From positions 248,001 through 312,000 of the forward strand of contig JACRPO010000003.1 of NCBI GenBank assembly GCA_016223165.1: a DNA stretch of 64,000 bases, in the 5' to 3' direction. Position numbers and translations under genes: made by a program. The notes under the pieces are model-generated. The model made no database searches, was not told the origin of the DNA, and was given only the letters and a program-made list of their open reading frames with translations. This stretch comes from Burkholderiales bacterium (GTDB taxonomy: Bacteria > Pseudomonadota > Gammaproteobacteria > Burkholderiales > Burkholderiaceae_C). Shown here piece after piece: positions 9,272 through 17,100 of the stretch. The first letter of the stretch is position 1, and every line of letters begins with the position of its first letter.

Positions 9272-9883
9272 ATGGACCTGAACACCTGGCTCGTCTATCT
9301 GGTGGCCACCGCCGGCCTGTCGCTGTCACCGGGCCCGAATGGACTGCTCGCACTGACGCACGGTGCCGTCTACGGCTGGCGCAAGGCGACGTACACGGTG
9401 GCCGGTGGCGTGTCCGGTTTCGTCGTGGTCATCGCGCTGTCGATGTTCGGCATCGGTGCCTTGCTCCAGGCTTCGTTGACGTGGCTCACGCTGATGAAGT
9501 GGATCGGCGGCGCCTACCTCGTCTGGCTCGGCATCCAGGTGTGGCGTTCGCCGCCCGTGGGCGTGGAGCTCGGCGGGCCGGCGAACGAACGATCAGGCCG
9601 CTCGATGTTCTGGCAAGGTGCGCTGTCGGCGCTGACGAACCCGAAGGTGCTGTTGTTCTTCGCCGCCTTCCTGCCGCACTTCATCGACCCGGCCAGGAGC
9701 CTCGTGACGCAGTTCATCGCGATGGCCGGCACCTTCGCGCTGTTCGAGTTCGCCACCGAACTCGTGATCGTCGCCATGGCGCAGCGCGTCAACGCGTGGC
9801 TCGCGCGCGCGGGCAAACGGTTCAACCAGGTCTGCGGCGGCCTGTTCATGGCGATCGGCGCGGCGTTGCCGCTGCGCACCTAG
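9272..9883 (+). CDS. LysE/RhtB-family amino-acid exporter
   Basis: This 203-residue protein has about six membrane helices. The N-terminal signature (LVATAGLSLSPGPNGLLALT) and the central NPKVLLFFAAFLPHF are the two conserved motifs of the LysE/RhtB exporters. These proteins export amino acids or related small polar metabolites from the cytoplasm. The gene lies 12 nt behind the SRPBCC gene. No adjacent regulator of the LysG type is present. The transported substrate cannot be predicted. Confidence 0.9.
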   Translation: MDLNTWLVYLVATAGLSLSPGPNGLLALTHGAVYGWRKATYTVAGGVSGFVVVIALSMFGIGALLQASLTWLTLMKWIGGAYLVWLGIQVWRSPPVGVELGGPANERSGRSMFWQGALSALTNPKVLLFFAAFLPHFIDPARSLVTQFIAMAGTFALFEFATELVIVAMAQRVNAWLARAGKRFNQVCGGLFMAIGAALPLRT

Positions 9884-10007
9884 TGCAGTGTTTCACCCAT
9901 GGGCGGCCGCCGCGGTCGGCCAAGGCCCGGCGGCTGTTCGGACCCGAGGCGCCGCCGAGCCGCGCACGGGCACGGCAGCCGAGGGCGGCGGGGTACGCTC
10001 TCGGCCC

Positions 10008-11369
10008 ATGGAGAACCTCCCGGCGATGCCGGCCGCCGATCGCCCGCTCTCGCGCGACAGCGCCGACGGGCTCGTCGTCGCCATCGGCATCGTGGCGCTT
10101 GCCGTCGCGATGGGCATCGGCCGCTTCGCCTTCACGCCGCTCCTGCCGCTGATGCTGCGCGACGGCAGCATCACGCCGGGCGCCGGCGCCGAGTGGGCGG
10201 CGGCCAACTACGCGGGCTACCTCGCCGGCGCGCTCACGGCGGCGCGCTTCAGCGAGCAACCGCGGCGCGGCCTGCTCGTCGCCCTGGCCGGCATCGTGCT
10301 CACGACGCTGGCGGTGGCTGCCGTCGGCGGCTGGGGCGGCGCGGCGCTGCGCTTCGCGGCCGGCGTCTTCAGCGCCTGGACCCTGGTGTGCGCGAGCGCC
10401 TGGTGCCTGGGCGAGCTGGCGCGCCGCTCGGCGGCGCAGCGCGGCGCCTGGATCTTCACCGGCGTCGGCCTCGGCATCACGCTCGCCGGCCTGCTCACCT
10501 GGTGGGGCGGCCGGCAGCCGGCCGCCGCGCTGTGGCTGGAGACGGGGCTGCTCGCGGCACTCGGCACCGCCGCCGTGGCGTGGGCGCTGCGCGCGGGCAG
10601 CCAGGCCGGCTCGGGCGCCGTGGGCGCTGCGCGAGCCTCGCCGCTCGTACCTCAGCCCGTGTCGCCGGCGATGTCGCCGCCGATGTCGTCTCCGATGTCG
10701 CCTCCGATGTCGTCGCCGATGTCGCCGGCCATGTCGTCACCGCCGTCACGCGCACACCCGGCCGAGGCATCTCCCGCTGCCGCCACCGCCGCAGCGCCCG
10801 GGCCGGCGGCACTCGTGCTCTGCTACGGTGCTATGGGCTTCGGCTACATCGCGCCGGCCACCTTCCTGCCGGCGATGGCGCGCGAGCAGGTCGCCGATCC
10901 GCTGGTGTTCGGGCTCACCTGGCCGCTGTTCGGCCTCGCCGCCGCGGCTTCGGTGGCAGTCGCGGCGCGCTGGCTGTCGGCCTGGCCGCGGCGGCGCGTG
11001 TGGGCTCTCGCGCAGGCGACGATGGCGCTCGGCACCGCCGTGCCGCTGGCCAGCCAGTCGCTCGCCGCCCTGGCCGCCTCGGCGCTCTTCGTCGGCGGCA
11101 CCTTCATGGTCGCCACGATGGCCGGCCTGCAGATGGCGCGCGAGCGGTTGCCTGCCAACCCGACGCCGCTGCTCGCGCGCATGACGGCCGCCTTCGCAGC
11201 CGGCCAGATCGCCGGGCCGTTGCTCGTGCGCGCGCTCGTGCCCGCGGGCCTCGACCCTGCCGCCGCCGTGACCTGCACGCTCGCGCTGGCAACGCTGGCG
11301 CTGCTGGCCAGCGCGGCCTGGCTCGGGCGCGCCGCCGCCTCATCGACCGACAGGAGACCCATCCCATGA
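10008..11369 (+). CDS. YbfB/YjiJ-like MFS transporter
   Basis: A 453-residue major-facilitator protein of about 12 membrane helices. The opening (VAIGIVALAVAMGIGRFAFT, then PLLPLM) is characteristic of the YbfB/YjiJ group. The central cytoplasmic loop (about residues 200-260) is unusual. It holds a run of Met-Ser-Pro units, MSPP/MSSP/MSPA, encoded by a tandem DNA repeat, followed by an Ala-rich stretch. The gene ends in a 4-nt ATGA overlap with the next gene, so the two are translationally coupled. A LysR gene follows 750 bp downstream. The substrate is unknown. Confidence 0.88.
   Translation: MENLPAMPAADRPLSRDSADGLVVAIGIVALAVAMGIGRFAFTPLLPLMLRDGSITPGAGAEWAAANYAGYLAGALTAARFSEQPRRGLLVALAGIVLTTLAVAAVGGWGGAALRFAAGVFSAWTLVCASAWCLGELARRSAAQRGAWIFTGVGLGITLAGLLTWWGGRQPAAALWLETGLLAALGTAAVAWALRAGSQAGSGAVGAARASPLVPQPVSPAMSPPMSSPMSPPMSSPMSPAMSSPPSRAHPAEASPAAATAAAPGPAALVLCYGAMGFGYIAPATFLPAMAREQVADPLVFGLTWPLFGLAAAASVAVAARWLSAWPRRRVWALAQATMALGTAVPLASQSLAALAASALFVGGTFMVATMAGLQMARERLPANPTPLLARMTAAFAAGQIAGPLLVRALVPAGLDPAAAVTCTLALATLALLASAAWLGRAAASSTDRRPIP
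10659..10747 (+). repeat. Degenerate 12-15 bp tandem repeat in MFS central loop
   Basis: Repeats of CCGATGTCGYC and close variants run through the loop-coding segment and specify Met-Ser-Pro/Ser units. All units keep the reading frame. The sequence is more repetitive than the encoded protein needs, which suggests recent slippage-driven expansion. Confidence 0.75.
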
Positions 11370-11974
11370 CCATCCCACCCTCGCGCAACACCGGCGCCGA
11401 CACGCCCACGCCCACCCGCTCGCTACGCGACGCGCCGCCGCCCGAGCGCCTCGGGCCACCCGCGGCCTTGAACGCCGAGCAGCACGAGGCCGCGCAGGCG
11501 CTCGTCAACGGCCCGCGCGGCGGCGTGTACGGCCCCTTCCGGCCGCTGCTGCACCGCCCCCCGCTGCTGCACGCGGTGGCCAAGGTCGGCGAGGTGCTGC
11601 GCTACCAGGGCACGCTCGCCGGCGAGCTGCGCGAGTGGACGATCTGCGTCGTCGCGCACGAGCTCGCCAATGTCTTCGAGTGGCGGATGCACCGGCCGCT
11701 GGCCGAGAAGGCGGGCGTGCCCGCGGCCGCACTGGCGGCCCTCGAGGCGGGCCTGCCACTGCCGCCCGACCTGCAGCCCGAGCTCGCGCTGGCCGCGGCG
11801 CTGGCGCGCGAACTGCTCGCCAACCACGACGTGAGCGACGCGCACTACGCCGCCGCCCTGCGCGCCTGGGGCGAGCCGGCCCTCGTCGAGTGGCTGACGC
11901 TGGTGGGCTACTTCGCGATGGTCTCCTGGCTGATGAACGTGGCTCGCACGCCCGGCCCCTCCGGCGCGGGTTGA
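11366..11974 (+). CDS. Carboxymuconolactone-decarboxylase-like protein
   Basis: A 202-residue soluble protein. The core (REWTICVVAHELANVFEWRM, then HRPLAEKAGV) matches the conserved helix pair of the carboxymuconolactone decarboxylase/AhpD superfamily. The CxxC of AhpD-type peroxidases is absent, so a peroxidase role is unlikely. An N-terminal extension of about 45 residues is Pro/Ala-rich. It is coupled to the MFS transporter by an ATGA overlap, suggesting that transport and processing of one compound go together. The substrate is unknown. Confidence 0.75.
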   Translation: MTIPPSRNTGADTPTPTRSLRDAPPPERLGPPAALNAEQHEAAQALVNGPRGGVYGPFRPLLHRPPLLHAVAKVGEVLRYQGTLAGELREWTICVVAHELANVFEWRMHRPLAEKAGVPAAALAALEAGLPLPPDLQPELALAAALARELLANHDVSDAHYAAALRAWGEPALVEWLTLVGYFAMVSWLMNVARTPGPSGAG

Positions 11975-12119
11975 AGGCGGGATCGCTGCGCCCTTTGGCC
12001 CTTTGGCAGCGCACGCATTTCAATCGACATCCATCGGCGCAAGGGCCGAAACCGGCACGCAAGGTGACCTCACTGCAATGAGGTCCGCCCCCTCCCAGGC
12101 AACGTTCCGGAGCATCGAG

Positions 12120-13130
12120 ATGGACCAGGTGCGCGCAATCCGCGTCTTCCTCAGGGTCGTCGACCAGGGCGGCTTCGCCGGCGCCGCACGCGCGCTCGAC
12201 CAGTCGCCGGCCGTCGTCACGCGCCTCGTCGCCGAGCTCGAGGCGCATCTCGGCACGCGGCTGCTCAATCGCAGCACGCGCCGCGTCGCGCTCACGCAGG
12301 CGGGCGAAGCCTATGCCGAGCGGACGCGGCAGCTGCTCGTCGACCTCGAGGAGGCCGACGCCGCCGCGCAGTCGGCCACCGCGCGGGCGCGCGGCCACCT
12401 GCGCGTGCAGGTGCCGCCGTCGTTCGCGGTGCACCAGCTGGCGCGCGAACTGCCGCGCTTCCACGCCGAATATCCCGAGGTGTCGCTCGAGCTCGTCGCC
12501 ACCGGGCCGGTGGCCGGTGTCGACGACAACTGCGACATCTCCATCATCTTCGCCGGCGGGCGCGAGCTCGAAGGCGACCTGATCGCGCGCCCGCTCGCAC
12601 GTTCGGAGGTGCTGCTGTGCGCCGCGCCCTCGTACCTGGCGCGCAAGGGGCGGCCGCACGAGCCGGGCGACCTGGAGACTTTCGACGCCTTGATCCCGCC
12701 CATCGCGCAGGCGCGGCGCGGCATCACGTTCCACCGCGGCCCGCTCGACGATGAACCCGGCACTTCGATCACCGTGCGGCCGCCGGTGCCGGTGGTCTCG
12801 AGCATGCAGCTGGATGCGGTGTTCGCGGCCGCGCTCGCCGGCATGGGCATCGCCGGCCTGCCCTCGTTCATGGCCGAGCAGCCGCTGCGCGACGGGCGCC
12901 TCGTGCGCGTGCTCGACGGCTGGCATGTCGCCACCTTCTCGCTCTTCGTCGGCCTGCCTTCGCGGCGGCACATGCCGGCACGCACGCGCGCCTTCCGCGA
13001 CTTCCTGCTGCAGGCCTACGGCAGCGACCCCCGGGGCGACCCCTGGCTCGCCGCGCTCGGCGAAGTGTCGCCGGGCCTCGCCATCGGCTCACCCGGCCCG
13101 GGTTTTCGGGTCGCGCGCGTTCCCAGCTGA
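12120..13130 (+). CDS. LysR-family transcriptional regulator
   Basis: A 336-residue regulator. Residues 1-60 form the winged helix-turn-helix (MDQVRAIRVFLRVVDQGGFA, then GAARALDQSPAVVTRLVAEL). Residues 88-300 form the periplasmic-binding-protein-like effector domain. The start at 12120 gives the normal LysR N-terminus; an upstream ATG at 12078 would add 14 residues. It lies on the same strand behind the MFS and decarboxylase-like genes and may control them. The last 42 bp overlap the convergent small gene on the other strand. Confidence 0.9.
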   Translation: MDQVRAIRVFLRVVDQGGFAGAARALDQSPAVVTRLVAELEAHLGTRLLNRSTRRVALTQAGEAYAERTRQLLVDLEEADAAAQSATARARGHLRVQVPPSFAVHQLARELPRFHAEYPEVSLELVATGPVAGVDDNCDISIIFAGGRELEGDLIARPLARSEVLLCAAPSYLARKGRPHEPGDLETFDALIPPIAQARRGITFHRGPLDDEPGTSITVRPPVPVVSSMQLDAVFAAALAGMGIAGLPSFMAEQPLRDGRLVRVLDGWHVATFSLFVGLPSRRHMPARTRAFRDFLLQAYGSDPRGDPWLAALGEVSPGLAIGSPGPGFRVARVPS

Positions 13131-13343
13131 GGTCTTCGCGCGGCGCGCCGCCCGTGCGGCCATCGCGGCCTCGGGGGCGGTCCCGGCCACGGCCTCGGCC
13201 GCGGGGCTTCGAGATGACGAAGCCGCGGCGGGCCGCGGCTCGTCGTGCATCCGCGCCTCCAGGATCACGGCGACCTGGATCCAGGCGGCGAAGAACGCCG
13301 CGTGCAGGGCCCAGCCCAGCAGGCGAAGGCCCTGCGTCTTCAT
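13089..13343 (-). CDS. Small single-pass membrane protein, 84 aa
   Basis: The product has a hydrophobic segment at about residues 6-28 (GLRLLGWALHAAFFAAWIQV and onward). It is followed by an Ala/Arg/Ser-rich cytoplasmic-type tail. Its ATG at 13343 overlaps the stop of the DUF4148 gene by one nucleotide (TGATG), indicating coupled translation. The 3' end runs 42 bp into the convergent LysR gene. No family is recognised. The tail is low-complexity, so the protein may really end earlier in function than in sequence. Confidence 0.55.
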   Translation of the reverse strand: MKTQGLRLLGWALHAAFFAAWIQVAVILEARMHDEPRPAAASSSRSPAAEAVAGTAPEAAMAARAARRAKTSAGNARDPKTRAG

Positions 13344-13732
13344 CACTTCTGCGCCAGCAGGCTCTGGCCCAGGAGCGCGCGCTCGCCGGCCAGGCGGATC
13401 GACGCGAGCTGTGCCGGCGTGGCTTCGGGGATCGGCAGCTCGCCGTGCACGACGAGGCCCAGGCGGATGGCTTCGATCGTCTCGGCCGCCACTTGCGTGC
13501 GCGACTTGTACGGCTGGAAGCCCGCGCCGGCGATGCGCTGCACGTCGGCTTCGTTACGGGCGATGAGGCCGGCCTGGGCGGCCGCGGCCGTCTCGGCGGC
13601 CACTTCGACGCGCGTCTTCGTGGACTTGAAGTTGTCGATCTCGGGGGCCGGCGTGGCCTCCTGGGCGAAGGCGCCACCGGCGCCGAGCAGGGCCGCGCTG
13701 GCGGCGGCGATCAGAAGGGTCTTGCTGAACAT
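13343..13732 (-). CDS. DUF4148 exported protein
   Basis: A 129-residue protein with a clear signal peptide (MFSKTLLIAAASAALLGAGG, cleavage near AFAQ). The mature part contains two related segments, KTRVEVAAETAAAAQAGLI and KSRTQVAAETIEAIRLGLV, the repeat seen in DUF4148 proteins. These are small periplasmic proteins of unknown function that are abundant in Burkholderiales. It is the first gene of a two-gene unit with the small membrane protein downstream. An imperfect inverted repeat lies about 100 bp upstream. Confidence 0.85.
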   Translation of the reverse strand: MFSKTLLIAAASAALLGAGGAFAQEATPAPEIDNFKSTKTRVEVAAETAAAAQAGLIARNEADVQRIAGAGFQPYKSRTQVAAETIEAIRLGLVVHGELPIPEATPAQLASIRLAGERALLGQSLLAQK

Positions 13733-13833
13733 GATGGGAGCTCCGAAGTAGGCATGTGACACGGTGATGTGCGGGCCGGTCCGCGCTGCACTCGTGCGAT
13801 GCAGGTCATGCAGCGCGGCCGGCTTCTTTGAAT

Positions 13834-13865
13834 CGCTCCATGTCGATCGATTCATCGATGGAGCG
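13834..13865. repeat. Imperfect inverted repeat in DUF4148 upstream region
   Basis: CGCTCCATGTCGAT is followed after six bases by ATCGATGGAGCG, a 12-bp palindrome with two extra bases in the left arm. It sits in the 333-bp gap 13733-14065, otherwise featureless, between the divergent DUF4148 and DUF1127 genes. It could be a regulator site or a hairpin in the DUF4148 leader. Confidence 0.4.
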
Positions 13866-14065
13866 CACTTTAGGCAGCGGCCCCTCGAAGAAAAAGCACC
13901 TGCGCGCGAATGAAGCGTTGCGCCGAACGAAACGATTTCAGTCGCAATGACGCAACCGTTCCGCGAAACCGCTCGGCAACCGCGAAGGCGCGAAATCACC
14001 GCTGTCGGAGACACCGAGCCCCCTCGACCTGGAGCGCTCGCGACCGATCACCGAGGAGACCAGCC

Positions 14066-14293
14066 ATGATCCGCCCCATTCCCACCCGCAGCGCCTGGCA
14101 CCAGCGCCTGATCGACGGCGTGCTGGCCTGGTGGAGCGCGCGCGCGACGCGCCGCGCATTGCACGAACTCGACTCGCGCGCGCTGGCCGACATCGGTGTC
14201 GATGCGAGCGAGATCGACTCCATCGCCGCCGAGACGAGTGCGCACGCCTGCCTGACCCGCCTGCGCATCGCCGTGGTGGCGACCCATGATTGA
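14066..14293 (+). CDS. DUF1127 (YjiS-like) small protein
   Basis: A 75-residue Arg-rich protein. The second half (RALHELDSRALADIGVDASE, then IDSIAAE) is the conserved DUF1127 motif. The family is widespread in Proteobacteria. Some alphaproteobacterial members bind RNA and affect phosphate and carbon metabolism; the role here is unknown. A GAGGAGACC ribosome-binding site precedes the ATG. A 7-bp hairpin (GCCGCGC/GCGCGGC) at 14294-14315 directly follows the stop and may help end transcription, though no T-run follows. Confidence 0.85.
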   Translation: MIRPIPTRSAWHQRLIDGVLAWWSARATRRALHELDSRALADIGVDASEIDSIAAETSAHACLTRLRIAVVATHD

Positions 14294-14438
14294 GCCGCGC
14301 TTCGGCGTGCGCGGCGCTGACTTCTGCCCGGACGAAGGCACCTGTCGATCGCGGTGAATCGTTTCGACGAGTGCGTGCGCGCGATGCTGTGGCAGGGTTG
14401 AGCTGCGGCGGGGAGCGCCCGGTTGCTCGCCTCGACGT

Positions 14439-15149
14439 TCAGGCGCGACCCTCCACGCCTCGCTCTCCGCCCCGCTCTCCGCCTCGCCCTCGCGGCCCCG
14501 TGCCGCGCAACACCCACCAGAGGTGAACGATGAACACCGCGGTCGATGCCGCGAGCACCGCCCACTGCATGGCGCCCGACATCGTGGGGAACCATGCGAA
14601 CACGAACGCGAACGGCGCCGCGCCGACGGCCGTCGACAAGGTCGTCTCGGCCAGCGAAGTGCTGCGGCTGAAGAGGCCAAGCGCATACGACAGCACGTCC
14701 ACCGGAAAAGTCATGCGCAGCGAGATCAGCGAGGCGAGGCGCCAGCGTGGATGGATCAGGCGGTCGATGTCGGCATGCCGCTGCACCGAAGGGAAGCGGC
14801 GCAGGATCGAGCCCCGCGCGTAGCGGCCGAGCGTGAAGGCGATCATCGAGCCGGCAATCCACCCGAGCAGCAGCCACATCGCCGTCCAGCCCGGCCCCCA
14901 CGCCAGCACGGCTATCGGCACCAGCGGCAGGTTGCTGGCGAGCGGCAGCACCACCGCGAGCGCCGAGGTGGCCACGAAGACGGCGACGCCGGCGGCGGCG
15001 TGCGCATGCAAGGCCTGCTCGATGGGCCGCGCATAGTGCTGCGCCACCCAGAGGCCGGCCGCGAAGAGCGCCAGCACCCACAGGCCGGAGCGGAGAGCGG
15101 GGCCGAGTCGCGCCCAGTCGAGGGCGCGCCGCAACCACGGCGAGGTCAT
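14439..15149 (-). CDS. TVP38/TMEM64 (DedA-like) membrane protein
   Basis: A 236-residue integral inner-membrane protein with about five hydrophobic segments. The central part (WIAGSMIAFTLGRYARGSIL) carries the glycine-rich re-entrant motif of the TVP38/TMEM64 (SNARE-associated) family. Some members of this family move lipid carriers across the membrane. The C-terminus ends in a Gly/Arg/Glu-rich low-complexity tail. It lies 101 bp downstream of an acyl-CoA ligase gene on the same strand, which would fit a lipid-related role, but that link is inference. Confidence 0.85.
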   Translation of the reverse strand: MTSPWLRRALDWARLGPALRSGLWVLALFAAGLWVAQHYARPIEQALHAHAAAGVAVFVATSALAVVLPLASNLPLVPIAVLAWGPGWTAMWLLLGWIAGSMIAFTLGRYARGSILRRFPSVQRHADIDRLIHPRWRLASLISLRMTFPVDVLSYALGLFSRSTSLAETTLSTAVGAAPFAFVFAWFPTMSGAMQWAVLAASTAVFIVHLWWVLRGTGPRGRGGERGGERGVEGRA

Positions 15150-15250
15150 GGGTGCCGGACGCAGGGCATGCGCGGGGTCTGCGAGGTTCGCGTGGTTCGT
15201 GAGGGTTCGTGAGCCCGAGGCCGGCCGCGTGATCAGCGTGGTCAGCGCGA

Positions 15251-16900
15251 TCAGCGCGGAAACATCTCGCGCAGCTTCAGCTTCCAGAACTTGCCCGTGC
15301 TCGTGCGCGGCACGGCCTCGATGATCTCGTAGCGGTCGGGGAGCTGCCACTTCGCGAAGCCGCCCTCGTGCAGCAGGTGCTCGTTGAGCTCGGCGGGCGT
15401 TGCCGACGCGCCGCGCCTGAAGACGATGCAGGCGAGCGGCCGCTCGCTCCACTTCTCATCGGGGATGGCAATGACCGCCGCCTCGGCGATGGCCAGGTGG
15501 GCCATCAGCGCATTCTCGAGATCGACCGAGCTGATCCACTCGCCGCCGCTCTTGACGAGGTCCTTCGTGCGGTCGGTGATGCGCAGGAAGCCGAGCTCGT
15601 CGATGGTGGCGACATCGCCGGTGCGCAGCCAGTTCCTGCCATCCGCGTCGTCGGTGAACTTGTCCGCCGTCACCGGCACGCCGTGGTACGAGCCGGTGAT
15701 GAAGGGGCCGCGCACCTGGATCTCGCCCATCGTCCGGCCGTCGGCCGGCGCGTCGAGGCCGGCGTCGGTGCGCAGGCGCAGGTCCACCAGCGGCGCCGGC
15801 ACGCCGGCCATCGCGGCGCGTCGGTAGCGCTCGTCCGTGCCGGCCTCGGCCAGCTCGGCGCGCGCATAGCTCACGGTGGCGAGCGGGCTCGTCTCCGTCA
15901 TGCCCCAGCCCTGCTGCAACCACACGCCATGGCGATGAAAGGCGCGGATCAGCGCCTCGGGCACCGCGGCGCCGCCGACGAGCGAGCGCAGGCCGGGCGG
16001 CAGCTTCCAGCGGCCGGGCTGCTCGGTGAGGGCGCGCTCGTAGGCCTGGATCATGCTCATCCAGATCGTCGGCACGCCGAGCGCCAGCGTCGGTGGCTCG
16101 AGTTGCATGAGGTCGAGCAGGTCGTCGGGGTGCAGGTGCGGACCGGGGAAGACGAGCTTCACGCCCATCATCACCGCGGCATACGGCGTGCCCCAGGCGT
16201 TGGCATGGAACATCGGCGCCACCGGCAACAACACGTCGGTGTTCTTCATGCACCAGTAGTCGGGCTGGTTGCCCACGAGCGAATGCAGGATGGTGCTGCG
16301 GTGCGAGTAGGCCACGCCCTTGGCGCGGCCGGTGGTGCCCGACGTGTAGCACATCGAGACCGGGTCGCGCTCGTCGTGCGGCGCATAAGTGAAGCCCGCT
16401 TCGTCGGCACCGGCGAGCAGGCTCTCGTAGTCGGTGAATTCGCCGGGCATGCCCTCCCGATGCTCGGCCCCCGAGAACGGGAAGACGATCACGCGCTCGA
16501 AGCGGTGCACATGCGCGAACTGCCTGTACAGCGGCAGCAGGACGTCGTCGATGACGAGGAAGCGGTCTTCGGCGTCGCCGGCGATGGCACCGATCTCGCC
16601 CGGCGCGAGGCGCAGGTTGAGCGTGTGCATCACGCCGCCCGCGGCCGGGATGCCGAAGTAGCACTCCAGGTGCGCGTGGTGGTTCCAGCACAGCGTGGCG
16701 ACGCGGTCGCCCTTGCGCAGGCCGAGGGCGCGCAGCGCCGCGCCGAGCGCACGCGTGCGCCGGAACCACTGCGCATAGCTGTGCCGCACGAGGCTCTTGT
16801 CGGGCCGACGCGAGACGATCTGGCTGGCTGCGAAGTAGCGGCCGGCGCGCTCGAGCAGGTCGTTCAGCGACAGCGGCACGTCCATCATCGTCGTCTTCAT
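15251..16900 (-). CDS. Fatty-acid acyl-CoA ligase (AMP-binding, AlkK/FadD-like)
   Basis: A 549-residue adenylate-forming enzyme that activates a fatty acid with ATP and CoA. Key motifs are intact: the phosphate loop YTSGTTGRAKG (residues 185-195), GWGMTETSP (331-339), the hinge/adenine region LRTGDVATIDELGFLRITDR (425-444) and the catalytic-lysine region TGKFWKLKLRE near the C-terminus. The absence of a long N-terminal extension and the overall length fit the medium/long-chain AlkK-type group. It is divergent from the unknown gene at 17101 across a 200-bp gap. Chain-length specificity cannot be read. Confidence 0.92.
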   Translation of the reverse strand: MKTTMMDVPLSLNDLLERAGRYFAASQIVSRRPDKSLVRHSYAQWFRRTRALGAALRALGLRKGDRVATLCWNHHAHLECYFGIPAAGGVMHTLNLRLAPGEIGAIAGDAEDRFLVIDDVLLPLYRQFAHVHRFERVIVFPFSGAEHREGMPGEFTDYESLLAGADEAGFTYAPHDERDPVSMCYTSGTTGRAKGVAYSHRSTILHSLVGNQPDYWCMKNTDVLLPVAPMFHANAWGTPYAAVMMGVKLVFPGPHLHPDDLLDLMQLEPPTLALGVPTIWMSMIQAYERALTEQPGRWKLPPGLRSLVGGAAVPEALIRAFHRHGVWLQQGWGMTETSPLATVSYARAELAEAGTDERYRRAAMAGVPAPLVDLRLRTDAGLDAPADGRTMGEIQVRGPFITGSYHGVPVTADKFTDDADGRNWLRTGDVATIDELGFLRITDRTKDLVKSGGEWISSVDLENALMAHLAIAEAAVIAIPDEKWSERPLACIVFRRGASATPAELNEHLLHEGGFAKWQLPDRYEIIEAVPRTSTGKFWKLKLREMFPR

Positions 16901-17014
16901 CCGCCGGCGCTCCTCAGCAGCTGCGCTGCAATGCGGCGATCTTGCGGTCGCACGCCACGTTGTGACCAGCGGTGAAACCCGGCGCGGGTCCGGCCCACCC
17001 CCCCTAGGCCAAAG

Positions 17015-17039
17015 GGCAGCGGCTGCGAGGGCCGCTGCC
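17015..17039. repeat. Perfect 9-bp inverted repeat in divergent promoter region
   Basis: GGCAGCGGC and GCCGCTGCC are separated by seven bases. The repeat lies 62 bp upstream of the 671-residue unknown protein and 115 bp from the ligase start. It could be an operator or a leader hairpin. Confidence 0.4.
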
Positions 17040-17100
17040 TACCATCGCGCGCCGAGCCCCCATCGACACCGATCGACACCGGGGCTCGAAGGAGGAACCG

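Noticed and set aside
10659..10747. Repeat array resembling a CRISPR
   Set aside because: Units are 12-15 bp, in frame, without spacers, and lie inside a transporter gene.
14294..14315. Hairpin after the DUF1127 gene as an intrinsic terminator
   Set aside because: The stem is only 7 bp and no T-run follows, so it is mentioned with the gene but not called a terminator.
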